Shown: piece by piece, positions 9,755 through 21,189 of the stretch
How the letters are laid out: each line of letters opens with the position of its first letter
How positions within the stretch are numbered: the stretch's first letter is position 1
Source: Rana temporaria
Taxonomy: Eukaryota; Chordata; Amphibia; Anura; Ranidae
DNA length: 64,000 bases
Reading direction: 5' to 3'
Assembly (NCBI RefSeq): GCF_905171775.1
Contig: NC_053491.1
Coordinates: forward strand, 403,210,838-403,274,837
The notes under the pieces: generated by a model
Seen by the model: only the letters and a program-made list of their open reading frames with translations
Told to the model about the DNA's origin: nothing
The model's database searches: none
Translations under genes and position numbers: made by a program

Positions 9755-9829
9755 TAATAATAATAATAATTCCTTTGAAATAAACCTCCTAAGCATCATC
9801 CCACCCGTCTCAGCTAGTTATTTGTCACA

Positions 9830-10091
9830 GGTATGCTGCCATGGAGGCACCAGGAAAACGGAAAATTGTATCATACTTACCAGTAATTTTCCTTTCCTGG
9901 TGCCTATCCATGGCTGCATACAATCCCACCCTCGGTATTCTATATTACGGAGAATGTGGGGGCGGTGCTAACCAACTCTTTTATAATATTCACTAGTCCT
10001 GAGGGAGGAGCCAAGGCGGAGCTTGTCACAGGTATGCTGCCATGGATGGCACCAGGAAAGGAAAATTACTGGTAAGTATGATACAATTTTC
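9830..10091 (+). repeat. Second copy of DIRS internal complementary region and right end
   Basis: Duplicate of 7275-7536, with a few substitutions such as CATGGCTGC for CATGGCAGC and TGGATGGCACC for TGGATAGCACC. Confidence 0.9.
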
Positions 10092-11545
10092 GGTTTTTAT
10101 GTCTTCTGAAAAACGAAAAAAAAAATTTAAGCATGCTTCAATTTTTTTGTGTCGTTTTTCCCAAACGTCGTTTTTTGTGTCATAAAAAATGACCGTGTGT
10201 AGGCTAAAACGACGTTTAAAACAACGTTTTTAAACCCGCGCATGCTCAGAAGCAAGTTAGGACGCGAGTTTGAATGGAACAGAGTGCCGTCGTTTTACGT
10301 GCTGAACGTAACCGCGCTTTGCTAGAGCTTTTGGAAAAAACTATGGTGTGTATGCTACATCGTTTTTGAAAATGAAGTTTGAAAAACGTTGTTTTTTTTC
10401 ATCACATAAAACGTATTTTTTTTTTTTATCACAAAAAACGACCGTCTGTAAGCGGCATTACAGCTTAGAAATGCCTGCTGTGTGTTTACATTAGAAGGCT
10501 AGAAGCCCGTCAAGATTCTGCTGCCTTCTGTGCCTGTGTGATGAATTTCTCCACAATGCCTATAGCAACAGAGGTGAATGGACTTGTTTTAAAGTTCTTG
10601 TAGTGCTTGCTCAGAATAAACAATACAATTTTTTTGGTGTAAATAGTCTAGGCACTGGCTCACTTTAAATACGCTCAAACCTCTGGTGGCAGATCTCAAC
10701 CATGCACTGCATTCAAGCCAGCCTAAACATTTATTTTAAGTGGATTTAGTAGTCAAAAAAGAGGGAAAATAAGTCCTAAAGCAAGAATTTTAAAAAAAAA
10801 GTATGAAATAAATATTTGGAAGCTGTGATTATTTCTGCAGAAATGACTCACAGGGAGCACACATTTTTGCACTGTGTTCTATTTTTTCCAGTCTGGTAAA
10901 TTCCGAAAATAAATATTAACTGTGCATTCAAATTTGCAAAAACATTGTTGATGTTTTTCCCTGCAGAGGTTGTGTTAATTTCTTTTCACTATAAAAAAAA
11001 ATCAACAAAACTTAATTTGACCGGGTGGCAGATATGCAGACATGTACATATGTTGTATGCATAATAGTCATTGCCATTACACCGGCTGTAGAAAATTCAG
11101 ATTTAACGAGAGGTATCGAATTGGTGAATCTGACCAAATCCTACAGGACATCCTCTGTGAAGTCACCCTGAGCATATACAGTTGCTATGGCAAAGGGCTA
11201 AATTTTCCTTCAATGTCATCAGCTCCCAGCAGTTACCAAAAATAATCTCCGCAAAGCACATAAAACATGTAGTGAGTGAGTGTGACAATAGTTTCTGAAA
11301 GTTTGAGTCAAATGAACAGGCCATCTGCTATGACACAGACAGCTGGAAGGTGGAAGCTTCTAAGGAGCTGCTGGGACTGGGAGGACAATGGTTCTATTTA
11401 ACCATCTCCATCCTTTTTTCTAGCATAGCCCAGGCACCGATTCACAAACAATGCACATGTTTTTTTTGGGGGAACCCAGAGTCACTTTGTATCGGTTTTG
11501 CTTGGTTTGCTTCAGTTTGGAATACCTGGAGCAGTTTGAGTGCAG

Positions 11546-11712
11546 TCAGACAAAGATGGTTCTGCAATTTTGTGTAATGAGACGCATCAAATAGTACATG
11601 GCTGCATTAATAAGCAAGCAGGTGTTGGATGTCATTCTTCTGAAGTCATAGAACAGGCTCAGATTGGGAGATCTAACAAGTCCTGTACATATGCTAGTAA
11701 TGCTGCTGGAAC
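11546..11712 (-). CDS. Candidate 3'-terminal host exon, unknown protein
   Basis: On the minus strand a good acceptor (pyrimidine-rich tract then CTTCAG at 11713-11718) is followed by about 55 open codons ending at a stop at 11546. The translation contains LVRSPNLSLFYDFRRM and LLINAAMYYLMRLI, of mixed composition. The surrounding DNA has no repeat ends. I do not recognise the protein and see no clear poly(A) signal. Confidence 0.15.
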
Positions 11713-11943
11713 CTGAAGGCCAAACAAAAAATGTAAAAAGTTTCATAATGTATTAAAATGACAGTTAAAAAAATATATTGCAATGAAAGATGAAAACCGT
11801 ACATTTACAATGCCTCAGGGGAAAGTATTAGGAACATTAAGGGGCTTCTAATGACAGTCTATTGGCATACATACAGCATTAAAAAAAAATAAAAAAAATG
11901 CTGATCAACTTTTCCAAATGCATTGTGATCTAGTGGCTACAAA

Positions 11944-12200
11944 CAGGGCCGCCATCAGGGGGGGTACAGGCAGTACACCTGTAAGGGGCCCGGGTGGCAT
12001 CCCCCTTTTTTTTTATTATTTTATTCAATTTGCAGCGGCAGCCCCTCCCAGCATTCTCTCAATTCGCGCCCCCCCCCCTGCTTCTCAACTTGCGACACTC
12101 CCCCCGCTTCTCAACTTGCGTCACCCCCCTGCTTCTCAACTTGCAGCAGCACCCCCCTGGTTCTGTGTAAGGGGCCCCAAAATTCCTATTGGCGGCCCTG
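11944..12200. mobile_element. hAT-type MITE with exact 8-bp target duplication
   Basis: Ends CAGGGCCGCC and GGCGGCCCTG are inverted. GCTACAAA occurs directly before (11936-11943) and after (12201-12208). Length is 257 bp. The inside is C-rich with repeats of CCCCTGCTTCTCAACTTGC. An 8-bp duplication with CAGGG ends is the hAT signature. Confidence 0.9.
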
Positions 12201-12427
12201 GCTACAAAACTCTGAGACACTTATTTGATAAGTTTTACAGCCAGGCAATTAGCATCTTGATGGCAGGAAGTCAGCACTGGCTGCTAATATCCTTCTATCA
12301 GCGCAGCTTTTTTTTTTTTTTTTTAAGTAGCAAAATGACTGAAGTTACTATCCTTTGTAACTGTCAGCTATGCCATTAAAGAGAAGCCTGCAGAGATTGT
12401 ACCAAATCGCCATCATGTTTATTAATG

Positions 12428-12470
12428 TTATCCTGTCCTATCCTATCCTGTCCCTATCCCTATCCCAGTT
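12428..12470. repeat. TCCTATCC-type microsatellite
   Basis: Short imperfect run of TCCTATCC / TCCCTATCC units. Confidence 0.7.
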
Positions 12471-12564
12471 TGCCAGACATACTTGAAAGAGAAGAGTGAA
12501 AACAAGTATTTTATTAAAACAGGAGTAGGCGATTGTTTATGATACACAATGCTTTAGCAAACTT

Positions 12565-12958
12565 ATGCCGTGTAAACACGGCCGGACATTCCAACGGGAA
12601 AAACTCAGTCGGAATTTCCGACAGAAAAATAGAGAACCTGCTCTGTCGAGGGAAATAGGAGATGCCGGATTATTACAGTGCCACAATGTGCTGGAATTTG
12701 CAAGATTGTTTGTGGCACCGTAATAATCCTGCATCCCCTATTTCCCTTGACTAAACAAATCTTTGAGATGAGGTGCCGTATTCTCTAGGACAATCGACCA
12801 CTCTTGCCAAAATTATTTTCAGAGAACCTGCTCTCTATCTAAGTTCATCGGAAATTCCGACAGAAAAAGTCAGATAGGGCATAAACACGGAATATCTGAT
12901 GAAAAGCTCCCATCTGACTTTTTCTGCCGGAAATTCCGACCGTGAGTACGCGGCATAA
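12565..12958. mobile_element. MITE with TTATGCCG...CGGCATAA ends
   Basis: The left end TTATGCCGTGTAAACACGG and right end CCGTGAGTACGCGGCATAA are inverted. Internal GGAATTTCCGACAGAAAAA blocks are repeated in both orientations. Same broad family as the MITEs at 1612, 16264 and 55240. Confidence 0.75.
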
Positions 12959-13060
12959 GCGTCATTCAGTTTGTGTTCACATCTATATGAAAATAAACAT
13001 CCAAACACTAATCTTTTTTTCCATATCAAAACATTCACATAACCCAAGACAAGCCAAAGA

Positions 13061-13320
13061 GTCGGTTCACACTGCAGCGGCACGACTTTGGGGGCGACAC
13101 TGCAAGTCGTCCTTAGGACGATTTCAGAGGCGATTTGCAAAACGACTTCTGTAAAGTCAATGCAGGTCGCCCCGAGCTGCCCTCAAAGTCGTACAGGAAC
13201 CTTTTTCTAAGTCGGAGCGACTTGCGTCGCTCCTATTAGAACGGTTCCATTGCGCTCAATGGGACGCGACTCGTCAGGCGGCTGGGCCGCCTGACGTGTC
13301 GCCCCAGTGTGAACCGGGTC
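13061..13320. mobile_element. MITE with GGTTCACACTG...CAGTGTGAACC ends
   Basis: GTCGGTTCACACTGCAGCG and GCCCCAGTGTGAACCGGGTC form the inverted ends. The inside has many CGACTT / AAGTCG pieces that could fold. About 260 bp. Confidence 0.75.
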
Positions 13321-13492
13321 TAAGCATCAATTATTATTTGTTTATATTATTTGTTTATATTGTTGCAGTTATTTACGTTTTTTGTCACCCACTCCTTATG
13401 GGTCCCCCTGCTACATCAACCTCTGGTCAGGGAGTACGGAAAGGGTGGGGCAGCGTTAATTTTGGCAGCAAATTTAGATTTAGTTTAAGTCT

Positions 13493-13988
13493 TAGGCCCC
13501 GTACACACGACCAAACATGTATGCTGAAACTGGTCCGTGGGCCAGTTTCAGCATACATGTTCAGTCGTGTGTGGGCGCGAGCGGGCCGAATTCCAGCAAA
13601 CATTTGCCCGCCGGGCCTTTTCCCAGCAGACAAATATTCCTGGACGTGTTTTAAAACCGTCCGCTGGAATCCTGCCCGCTCGGACATGTACGGTCGTCAG
13701 TACAGACCTACCGTACATGTCCAGGCGCCCGCCGTCCCTCGCATGCATCGAATGACTTCGACGCATGCGTGGAAGCCTTTAAATGGCAGGCCCGCCCACG
13801 TCTCCGCGTCATCGCCGCGTCATCGTCGCGGCGACGACGCGGACACGCCACGCGTATTGTTTACGCGCGGAATTCTGTACAATGGTGTGTACAACCATCG
13901 TACAGAAGCCCTCTGGCAGACATGTACGGTGAAAACGGTCCGACGGACCGCTTTCACCGTACATGTTTGTTCGTGTGTACCCGGCCTA
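13493..13988. mobile_element. MITE with 9-bp target duplication
   Basis: The ends GGCCCCGTACACACGACCA and CGTGTGTACCCGGCC are inverted. TAAGTCTTA flanks the left (just before about 13495) and right (from about 13986). The insertion sits in a short direct-repeat sequence containing TTTAGATTTAGT on both sides. Internal arms contain palindromes such as ACATGTATGCTGAAACTGG / CCAGTTTCAGCATACATGT. A 9-bp duplication would suit a Mutator-like element, but that is a guess. Confidence 0.7.
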
Positions 13989-14040
13989 AGTCTTAGGACT
14001 AAAATGCATTTTAGATTTAGTCCCATTTTAGACTTCTGCA

Positions 14041-14375
14041 ATTGTTTTAGGCACTATGGTGGACAAGAAGGCCTGGCTTGCAGTCTCCGCTCTAATTCAT
14101 CCCAAAGGTGGTCTATCTGGTTGAGGTCAGGACTATCTGCAGGCCAGTCAAGTTCCTCCACCCCAAACCCAATCATCCATGTCTTTATGGACCTTGTTTG
14201 TGCACTTGTTGGAATAGGAAGGGGTCATCCCCAAATTGTTTCCACAAAGTTAGAAGCATGAAATTGTCCAAAATGTCTTGGTATGCTGACATCTTAGGAG
14301 TTTCCTTCACTGGAACTAAAGGGCCAAAAACAACCCCACACCATAATCCCCCCTCACCAAATGATTTGGACAAGT
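14041..14375 (-). pseudogene. Tc1/mariner transposase remnant
   Basis: The minus-strand translation in shifting frames gives DNFMLLTLWKQFGDDPFLFQ, then VEELDWPADSPDLNQIDHLW and WDELERRLQARP. These are the C-terminal conserved blocks of a Tc1-family transposase, including the block holding the last catalytic acidic residue. Here that residue position reads Asp (QID) rather than Glu, and frameshifts are present, so it is dead. The N-terminal part is absent. Confidence 0.8.
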
Positions 14376-14385
14376 ACTTGTAGAG

Positions 14386-14700
14386 TAGGGTGACCAGACA
14401 TCCCCGATTTCAGGGGACAGCCCCCGGATTGAAGACACTGTCCCCGGACCAAGTCTGTCCCCGGTTTTGTCCCTGGATTGGATTTGAACAGGGGATGGGG
14501 CAATTTCAAAGACATCCAGTGCAGAATAAAAAATAATACAATTCTGAATTACTGTGTGGAGTTACAGACAGAAGAACAGGAAGTGAGGATTTCTCAGAAG
14601 AAATAAGGACATTTAAAAGCAAAATCGAAGGATGAGGTAAGTGAAGGAGGACTGCACTAAGGTAAAGGAAGCTATTTAGAGGATTTTTTTTTACCTTTAC
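14386..14700. repeat. Interspersed repeat beginning AGGGTGACCAGACATCC
   Basis: Starts with AGGGTGACCAGACATCCCC followed by several CCCCGG / CCCCTG boxes. A familiar vertebrate repeat start; the far end is not clear. Confidence 0.4.
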
Positions 14701-14707
14701 AACCCCT

Positions 14708-14880
14708 TTAAAGTAGAACTATAGGCAACACTTTTTTTTTTCATTTTGGATAGAGTAAGGGAGGGTTATAGCCCCTGTAAATTATTTTTTTACCATCCCT
14801 GACCCATTGCAGAGATTTTCATTCACTTCCTGCCCCTTAGCCAAACAGGAAGTGAGAGTAAATCTATGCAAATTAAGAGA
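14708..14880. repeat. Partial TTAAAG (T2-like) repeat
   Basis: Begins TTAAAGTAGAACTATAGGC and shares GAGTAAGGGAGGGTTA-like sequence with the stretch after 51180. TTAAAG ends are those of T2/Kolobok MITEs known in Xenopus. The right end is not found. Confidence 0.4.
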
Positions 14881-15263
14881 ATCTATTGCTCCCCCCAGGC
14901 CCTAAGAAATGGTGTCCCCACTCGAAATTCATTGGACCGTCAGTAATACCTATTGTTTTTATATTGCATGCTGTGACTATAGATTTAATTAAGTCATTGC
15001 TTTCCATTAAATACTCCAACAATACTATTGTACTGTGCTGTATTGAAATGTATCTTATCATAAGTGGAGTTTTCGATTATACGTCAAGGCTAGATTTGTA
15101 CCAAAGGCCTCACAGAGCTTTCAGACGAGATCACAACTCTTTTTTTATACAGTTTTGCACTGTAAACCACCTAGTTATTGTCTAATGTTCATGGATAAGG
15201 TTTGTATGGGCTCAGAGAGTGGTTGTTGCTCTGTACTAGTAAATATACTTGTGGGCAGCACTT

Positions 15264-16057
15264 AGGCCTGGTTCTCACCTATGCATTTTTTAGTGTGTTT
15301 TCAGTTTTACAGAAACACACTACAGTCCAGTGGCGTCCAGTCCATTAGGGGTGCCTGGGTGCTGCCCCTCTCTCACGCCACCGCCTATATGCATAATGGA
15401 TAGATTTATGTGTAGCATGAATCTATCCATGGCCGCCGTGGCCACCCCCTATTCATGCGGCTGCCCACTTTCGGGGCACCGGGCGTATTACAGCGGCAGG
15501 GGATTTTTTTTGAAGCACCTGATTAGAGCCATAGGCTCTAAAAGGCTTCAAAATAGGATAGGCTCGGTTCAAAGAGCATGCGACCTGGAGCCCTCCCAGG
15601 TGTGTTACAACAACGAATGGCCAATCAGAAGTAGGTGTGAGACCCTTTTTTCCAAATTGCTGAAAAGAGAAAACTCCCCATTGGCTGCAGAGGAGGAGGG
15701 AGAAAATAGAAGCCGTTGCCAAGGAGAGCAGAAGAACGGGAGGCTGTCGAGCAGGAGAAGCCGCTGAGCAAGAAAACCTGCTGATAATGGAGAGCAGGAG
15801 AATGGGAGGCTGTCGCGCCGAACAGGGGGAAGCCGCTGGTGATGGGGTAAGTGCTACCGACCGACCGCCACTGCTACAGTCCATTTAACATGGTTTCCTA
15901 TGGATGTAGTTCACATCTGTGCATTTTATTGAAAAAGTCAGTGATTCTTTTGCTGGTTTCTGGTTCCATAGACTTCAATGCACCAAAAATGTGTATTAAA
16001 AAACAAAATGCACCTGGAATATGTAAACTGCAACCTGCATAATTGTGAATCAGGCCT
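15264..16057. mobile_element. MITE (AGGCCTGGTTCTCACC ends) hosting a hAT
   Basis: Left part AGGCCTGGTTCTCACCTATGC..., right part ending GAATCAGGCCTT, with the hAT element 15328-15873 between them. The two halves rejoin across the ACACTACAGTC target. Confidence 0.55.
15328..15873. mobile_element. hAT-type element with exact 8-bp target duplication
   Basis: Begins CAGTGGCGTCC and ends CCGCCACTG. CTACAGTC is found at 15320-15327 and again at 15874-15881. 546 bp. The inside includes CTGATTAGAGCC and GGAGAGCAGAAGAACGGGAGG repeated in variant form. Related to 27274-27669. Confidence 0.85.
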
Positions 16058-16263
16058 TAAAGTGTTACTAAACCCACAACAGTAAAATATGTCTGTAAGT
16101 GCAGAATAGCATGCTTGTTATACTCACTGTGGAACTTATGGGGTTAATCCTCTGAATTGTGTAAAAAGGCTCTTTGATCCTATATGGACAGATCCTCCCC
16201 CTCCTGCAGGGTCTCTCTTGGAAAGGCCAAAAAAGACACAGTGAGGGTAGTACTGCTGCGCTT
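16057..16263. repeat. Partial TTAAAGTGTTACTAAACC (T2-like) element
   Basis: Starts TTAAAGTGTTACTAAACCC, as do the full copies at 30693-31209 and 41784-42310. It is interrupted by the MITE piece at 16264. Confidence 0.7.
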
Positions 16264-16455
16264 ATGCCTGACTGACTTTTTCCATCAGAAATTTCCTACC
16301 GTGTGTATGCCCCATCTGAGTTTTTTCATCAGAAATTCCGGGGAATTACGTTGGAGTTTAGATATAGAACATGTTCTATTTTTCTCTGATGGAATTCCTT
16401 CGGAATTCCGATGTGATTTGGCCAGGCAAAAGCCTGATCGTGTGTACGCGGCATA
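16264..16455. mobile_element. MITE fragment ending CGTGTGTACGCGGCATAA
   Basis: Contains ATCAGAAATTCC and GGAATTCCTTCGGAATTCCG palindromes. The right end matches that of 12565-12958. Confidence 0.6.
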
Positions 16456-16972
16456 AATTTGGTCTCTATTGCTGGAGAGAACATTTACTTGTTGATCAGA
16501 GTTAGACAGGTCACATAATATAAATAAAGTGAAACAATCAGCGCTACCTGGTATCCTAAAACACAAACTAAATCAGTGACGTGTATACTAAAACATACAA
16601 AAATCTCAATACTATTAATGTAATGGTAATGAATAATAATAATAATAATGAAATATAAAAATATAAAATAGCTGCTGTACACTATCAGTGATTCACTACA
16701 CCAAACAATATATGCAAAGGTCACATGATGTTGAGATCACATATGTGGGCATGTATACAGATCCTAAATGACAGCCCAGTCCCTCCCTCCTCCTCCATGC
16801 TCAGTTAGTAAAAAAATAAAACAGTGGGTGGGATGTCACATCTTGAATGATGGATGATCCACCTCCCATAACAGCATAAGGACACAGGTTGTAGGGGAAA
16901 TCTCCTCCTACCTGAACACTCTTTACCCAACCAACCTCCTAGGCCACTTAGTGAACCCCATTCAGTGGCGTC

Positions 16973-19704
16973 ACCTGGTTAGTGTCACCTGGTGCGGTAT
17001 AACATGGTGTCACACCCCCAATAATTTTTTTCCCCCTAATAACACTGCATATTTAGGCAACAGTAGTGCTGTTAATAACTATCAATCAACTAGCAAATTT
17101 GAATAACAAAATCATATGAAAATAATAGAATTCAAAGCTTAAACTGTTAAAGAACTGTATTTATTTTAACGTTAAACTTTACTGAAATAAAAAATAAATA
17201 ACACAAAAATAAACAGAAACAAATATGAAAGCATTTGGTTAACATCTAAATCAAAACTTTGCCACTGTGCCCATCAATTGTCACCACTGTGCCATGCCAT
17301 CAAACGCAGCCACTGTGCCATCAATTGTCGCCACTGTGCCCATTGTTACCACTGTGCCCATCAATTGTCACCACTGTGCCCATCAATTGTCACCACTGTG
17401 CCTATCAATTGTCACCACTGTGCAATGCCGAATGCAGCCACTGTGCCATGCCATCAAACGCAGCCACTGTGCCATCAAACACAGCCACTGTGCCATCAAT
17501 TGTTACCACTGTGCCATCAATTGTCACCACTGTGCCCATCAATTGTCACCACTGTGCCTATCAATTGTCACCACTGTGCAATGCCGAATGCAGTCACTGT
17601 GCCATGCCATCAAACGCAGCCACTGTGCCATCAAACACAGCCACTGTGCCATCAATTGTTACCACTGTGCCATCAATTGTTACCACTGTGCCATCAATTG
17701 CCACCACTGTGCCCAGCAATTGTCACCACTATGCCATGCCATCAAACGCAGCCACTGTGCCATCAAACGCAGCCACTGTGCCATCAATTGTTATCACTGT
17801 GCCATCAATTGTTACCACTGTGCCATCAATTGCCACCACTGTGCCCAGAAATTGTCACCACTATGCCATGCCATCAAACACAGCCACTGTGCCATCAATT
17901 GTCACCACTGTGCCATCAATTGTCGCCACTGTGCCATCAATTGTCGCCACTGTGCCATCAATTGTCGCCACTGTGCCCATCAATTGTCGCCACTGTGCCC
18001 ATCAATTGTCGCTACTGTGCCCATCAATTGTCACCATTGTGCCATGCCAAACGCAGCCACTGTGCCATCAATTGTTACCACTGTGCCATCAATTGTTACC
18101 ACTGTGCCATCAATTGCCACCACTGTGCCCAGCAATTGTCACCACTATGCCATGCCATCAAACGCAGCCACTGTGCCATCAATTGTCACCACTGTGCCCA
18201 TCAATTGTCACCACTGTGCCCATCAATTGTCACCACTGTGCCCGTCAATTGTCACCACTGTGCCATGCCAAATGCAGCCACTGTGCCATGCCAAACGCAG
18301 CCACTGTGCCATCAATTGTTACCACTGTGCCATCAATTGTCACAACTGTGCCCTGCAATTGTCACCACTATGCCATGCCATCAAACGCAGCCACTGTGCC
18401 ATCAATTGTCACCACTGTGCCATCAATTGTCGCCACTGTGCCATCAATTGTCACCACTGTGCCATGCCAAACGCAGCCACTGTGCCAACAATTGTTATCA
18501 CTGTGCCATCAATTGTCACCACTGTGCCCATCAATTGTCACCACTGTGCCCATTAATTGTCACCACTGTGCCATGCAAAACACAGCCACTGTGCCATCAA
18601 ACACAGCCACTGTGCCATTAATAGTTACCACTGTGCCATCAATTGTTACCACTGTGCCATCAATTGTTACCACTGTGCCATCAATTGTTACCACTGTGCC
18701 CAGCAATTGTCACCACTATGCCATGCCATCAAACGCAGCCACTGTGCCATAAATTGTCACCACTGTGCCATCAATTGTCGCCACTGTGCCATCAATTGTC
18801 GCCACTGTGCCCAGCAATTGTCACCACTGTGAACCACTGTGCCATGCCAAACGCAGCCACTATGCCATCAATTGTTACCACTGTGCCATCAATTGTCACC
18901 ACTGTGCCCAACAATTGTCACCACTATGCCATGCCATCAAACGCAGCCACTGTGCCATCAATTGTCACCACTGTGCCATCAATTGTCGCCACTGTGCCAT
19001 CAATTGTCGCCACTGTGCCCAGCAATTATCGCCACTGTGCCCTGTAAAATGCTGCTGCTGTGCCCTGTAAAATGCTATAAACTCTTGGGTGGGTATTAAG
19101 AAAGCACCCAGTAAGAAAGTTCATAACACAAAAAGATCAAATCTAAATAATTACTGAACAGAGTATCAAACAAAGCCAACACATGTCTGGGGGAAATGCC
19201 TCCCCTTCCTTAGAGATAAAACTATGGGTCTTTTTGTATCAAACCGGCTGGCGGCGGTGGACTCTGTGGACTGGACAGCCCCCCCGACCCCCCCCCCTGC
19301 ACCTGTTCCGAATATGCATGTAGCCTGCCATGGCGCCAGCCAAAGTCTGGAGAGGAGACAGAGGACTGGGCAGCAATCATCACAGCAGGTTCAGCCGCTG
19401 AGCCGCGCAGGCGGAGAAATCGAAAGTACTGTGTAGTGACGTGACTAACGTCACATCATCACACAGTGCAGTACCAGTGTGACAGGCACAGGCTGAGCTG
19501 AGGCTCGCCTGAGCCTCGCCGCTCATTGGCTCAGTAGGGGAGCGGAGGAAGAAGAAGGAGGACAGAGTCGGACAGACACACACGCAGCGGCGCTGGACGT
19601 GTCAGCTGAAAAAAAAAATCCTCAATGTCGGGATGGTGTCACCCCTCTAGCGGGTGTCACTCGGGTGCAGACCGCATCCCCGCACCCCCCTAGCAACGCC
19701 TCTG
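16973..19704. mobile_element. hAT-type element carrying a 1.8-kb minisatellite
   Basis: Left end CAGTGGCGTCACCTGG, right end GGTGTCACTCGGGTGCAG...CAACGCCTCTG. The left flank ACCCCATT (16965-16972) and right flank ACCCTATT (19705-19712) are an 8-bp duplication with one difference. Internal GGTGTCACCTGGTGCGG is mirrored near the right end. The element has no transposase; most of it is the minisatellite at 17262-19075. Confidence 0.8.
17262..19075 (+). repeat. Minisatellite, ~22-bp unit
   Basis: About 80 imperfect units of the form CCATCAATTGTCACCACTGTGC, with a variant ATCAAACGCAGCCACTGTGC interspersed in a recurring order that suggests longer higher-order blocks. The unit has no stop codon in any forward frame, which explains three overlapping open frames of more than 400 codons. 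These are not genes. Confidence 0.95.
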
Positions 19705-19818
19705 ACCCTATTTATATGGTATGACCTGCAGGGGATGGTGACCTTGCTGAAAAGAGCAGGAATAACTTTAACTCTTCCTCCTCAAACACCACCAACCAAG
19801 CAGGTCAACAGGAGGACA

Positions 19819-20870
19819 CATTGGGGGTTTATTTACTAAAAGGCAAATCCACGTTGCACTACAAGTGCAAACTACGGGCCAGATTCAGAGAGACTTACGC
19901 CGACGTATCAGTAGATACGCTGTCGTAAGTCCAAATGTGTGCCGTCGTATGCGCTCATTCCTAAAATGAGATACGCCTGAATTTTGCCAAGATACGGCCG
20001 ACGTAAGTCTCCTACGCTGTCGTATCTTGGGTGCATAATTACGCTGGCCGCAAGGGGCGCTTCCGTTGATTTACGTGTCGAATATGTAAATGAGCTAGAT
20101 ACGCCGATTCACGAACGTACTTGTGCCCGTCGATGTAATCTACGATGTTTACATAAGGTGTTTTTCCGGCGTAGAGTTAAACCACCAAAAAGCTGGTCTA
20201 AGTCGTTTAGGGTATGGATGTCGGAAGTGCCGTCGGATTTTACGTTGTTTACGTAAGTCGTACGTGAATGGGGCTGGGCGTAAGTGAGGTTTCACGTCGT
20301 ACGCATTGAGACGTCGTATCGTAGGGAGTATTTACGACGTGACTCTGAGCATGCGCGCGCATGCGCCGTTCATTTGGCCATGCATTCACATGGGGTCACG
20401 ATTCATTTCAATACAACACGCCCACTACCAGCCTACTTTGAATTACGCAGGCTTACGCCGGCCCATTTACGCCATGCCGCCGTAACTTAGGGAGCAAGTG
20501 CTTTGTGAATACTGTACTCGCCTCTCTATGTCGGCGTAGCGCATATGAGATGCGCTACACCCGCTTAAACATACGCCGCTCTACGTGAATCTGGCTGTAC
20601 AAGTGCAAAGTGCGCTTGAAATTGCACTGAAAGTGTACTTGGAAGTGCAGTCACTGCAAATCTGAGGGGTAGATCTAAAATGAGGGGAAGCTCTGCTGAC
20701 TTTATCATCCAATCATGTGCAAGCTAAAGTGCTGTTTTTTATTTTCCTTGTCTGTCCCCCTCGGATCTACAGCGACTTCACTTCCAAGTGCACTTTCAGT
20801 GCAATTTCAAGTGCACTTTGCACAGTTCAAAGTGGATTTGCCTTTAGTAATTAACCCTCATTGAAACATT
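19819..20870. mobile_element. MITE with TTTACTAAA ends, nested host
   Basis: Left TTTATTTACTAAAAGGCAAATCCAC, right GTGGATTTGCCTTTAGTAATTAA. AAGTGCACTTT / AAAGTGCGCTT repeats lie inside. It is split by the MITE 19876-20596. A further right end of the same family lies at 24570-24612. Confidence 0.65.
19876..20596. mobile_element. MITE with GGCCAGATTCA...TGAATCTGGC ends
   Basis: Dense in TACGCCG / CGGCGTA and GACGTAAGTC-like palindromic blocks. TAC on both sides is a possible 3-bp target duplication, which would suit a Harbinger-type element. Plus-strand frames inside are not genes. The similar element at 61461-62083 has diverged ends. Confidence 0.65.
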
Positions 20871-20998
20871 AAGACATTGTACCAATTTGCACCAAGTTGA
20901 CCTAATTACCTGGAGGGCATAAACACAGCTCCAGCAAAATTATTAACCCTTCAGAACCTCTTGGAAGCACCTGTTTACATACTGGCCTACTGGCCCAA

Positions 20999-21180
20999 TG
21001 ACATTTTTTTTTTTTTTTTGTGAAACAAGGATTGGTGATAAAGCATCAGTGGACAGGAGACACTTCTTACAGAAGAGAATTTCCCTTCCTAGGGGAAGAT
21101 TTCCTCTCACTTCCTGTTGTCTCCTTCCGTTTGCAAGCAGGAGCTGTTTGTAAGTTGTATGTTTGAAAGTAGGGGCCTGC
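20999..21180. repeat. Repeat fragment shared with 27775-27955
   Basis: AACAAGGATTGGTGATA, TTTCCCTTCCTAGGGG and TCACTTCCTGTTGTCTCC occur in the same order in both places. Confidence 0.7.
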
Positions 21181-21189
21181 CGTATATAC

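Larger units (their letters stand above)
8701..11255 (+). repeat. Tandem duplication, right unit (2,555 bp)
   Basis: Copy of 6146-8700. It carries the recombinase 3' part, internal complementary region, right DIRS end, split MITE end and about 800 bases of flank. Substitutions include the nonsense change at 9473-9475. Unique host sequence resumes at 11256. Confidence 0.95.

Noticed and set aside
13296..14261. 321-codon frame
   Set aside because: Runs through a MITE and into an antisense Tc1 remnant; no domain in this frame.
17259..18752. 497-codon and two other long overlapping frames
   Set aside because: All three forward frames are open because the 22-bp minisatellite unit lacks stops; no start context or domain.
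17262..19075. CRISPR-like array
   Set aside because: Units are contiguous and degenerate with no unique spacers, in vertebrate DNA within a hAT element.
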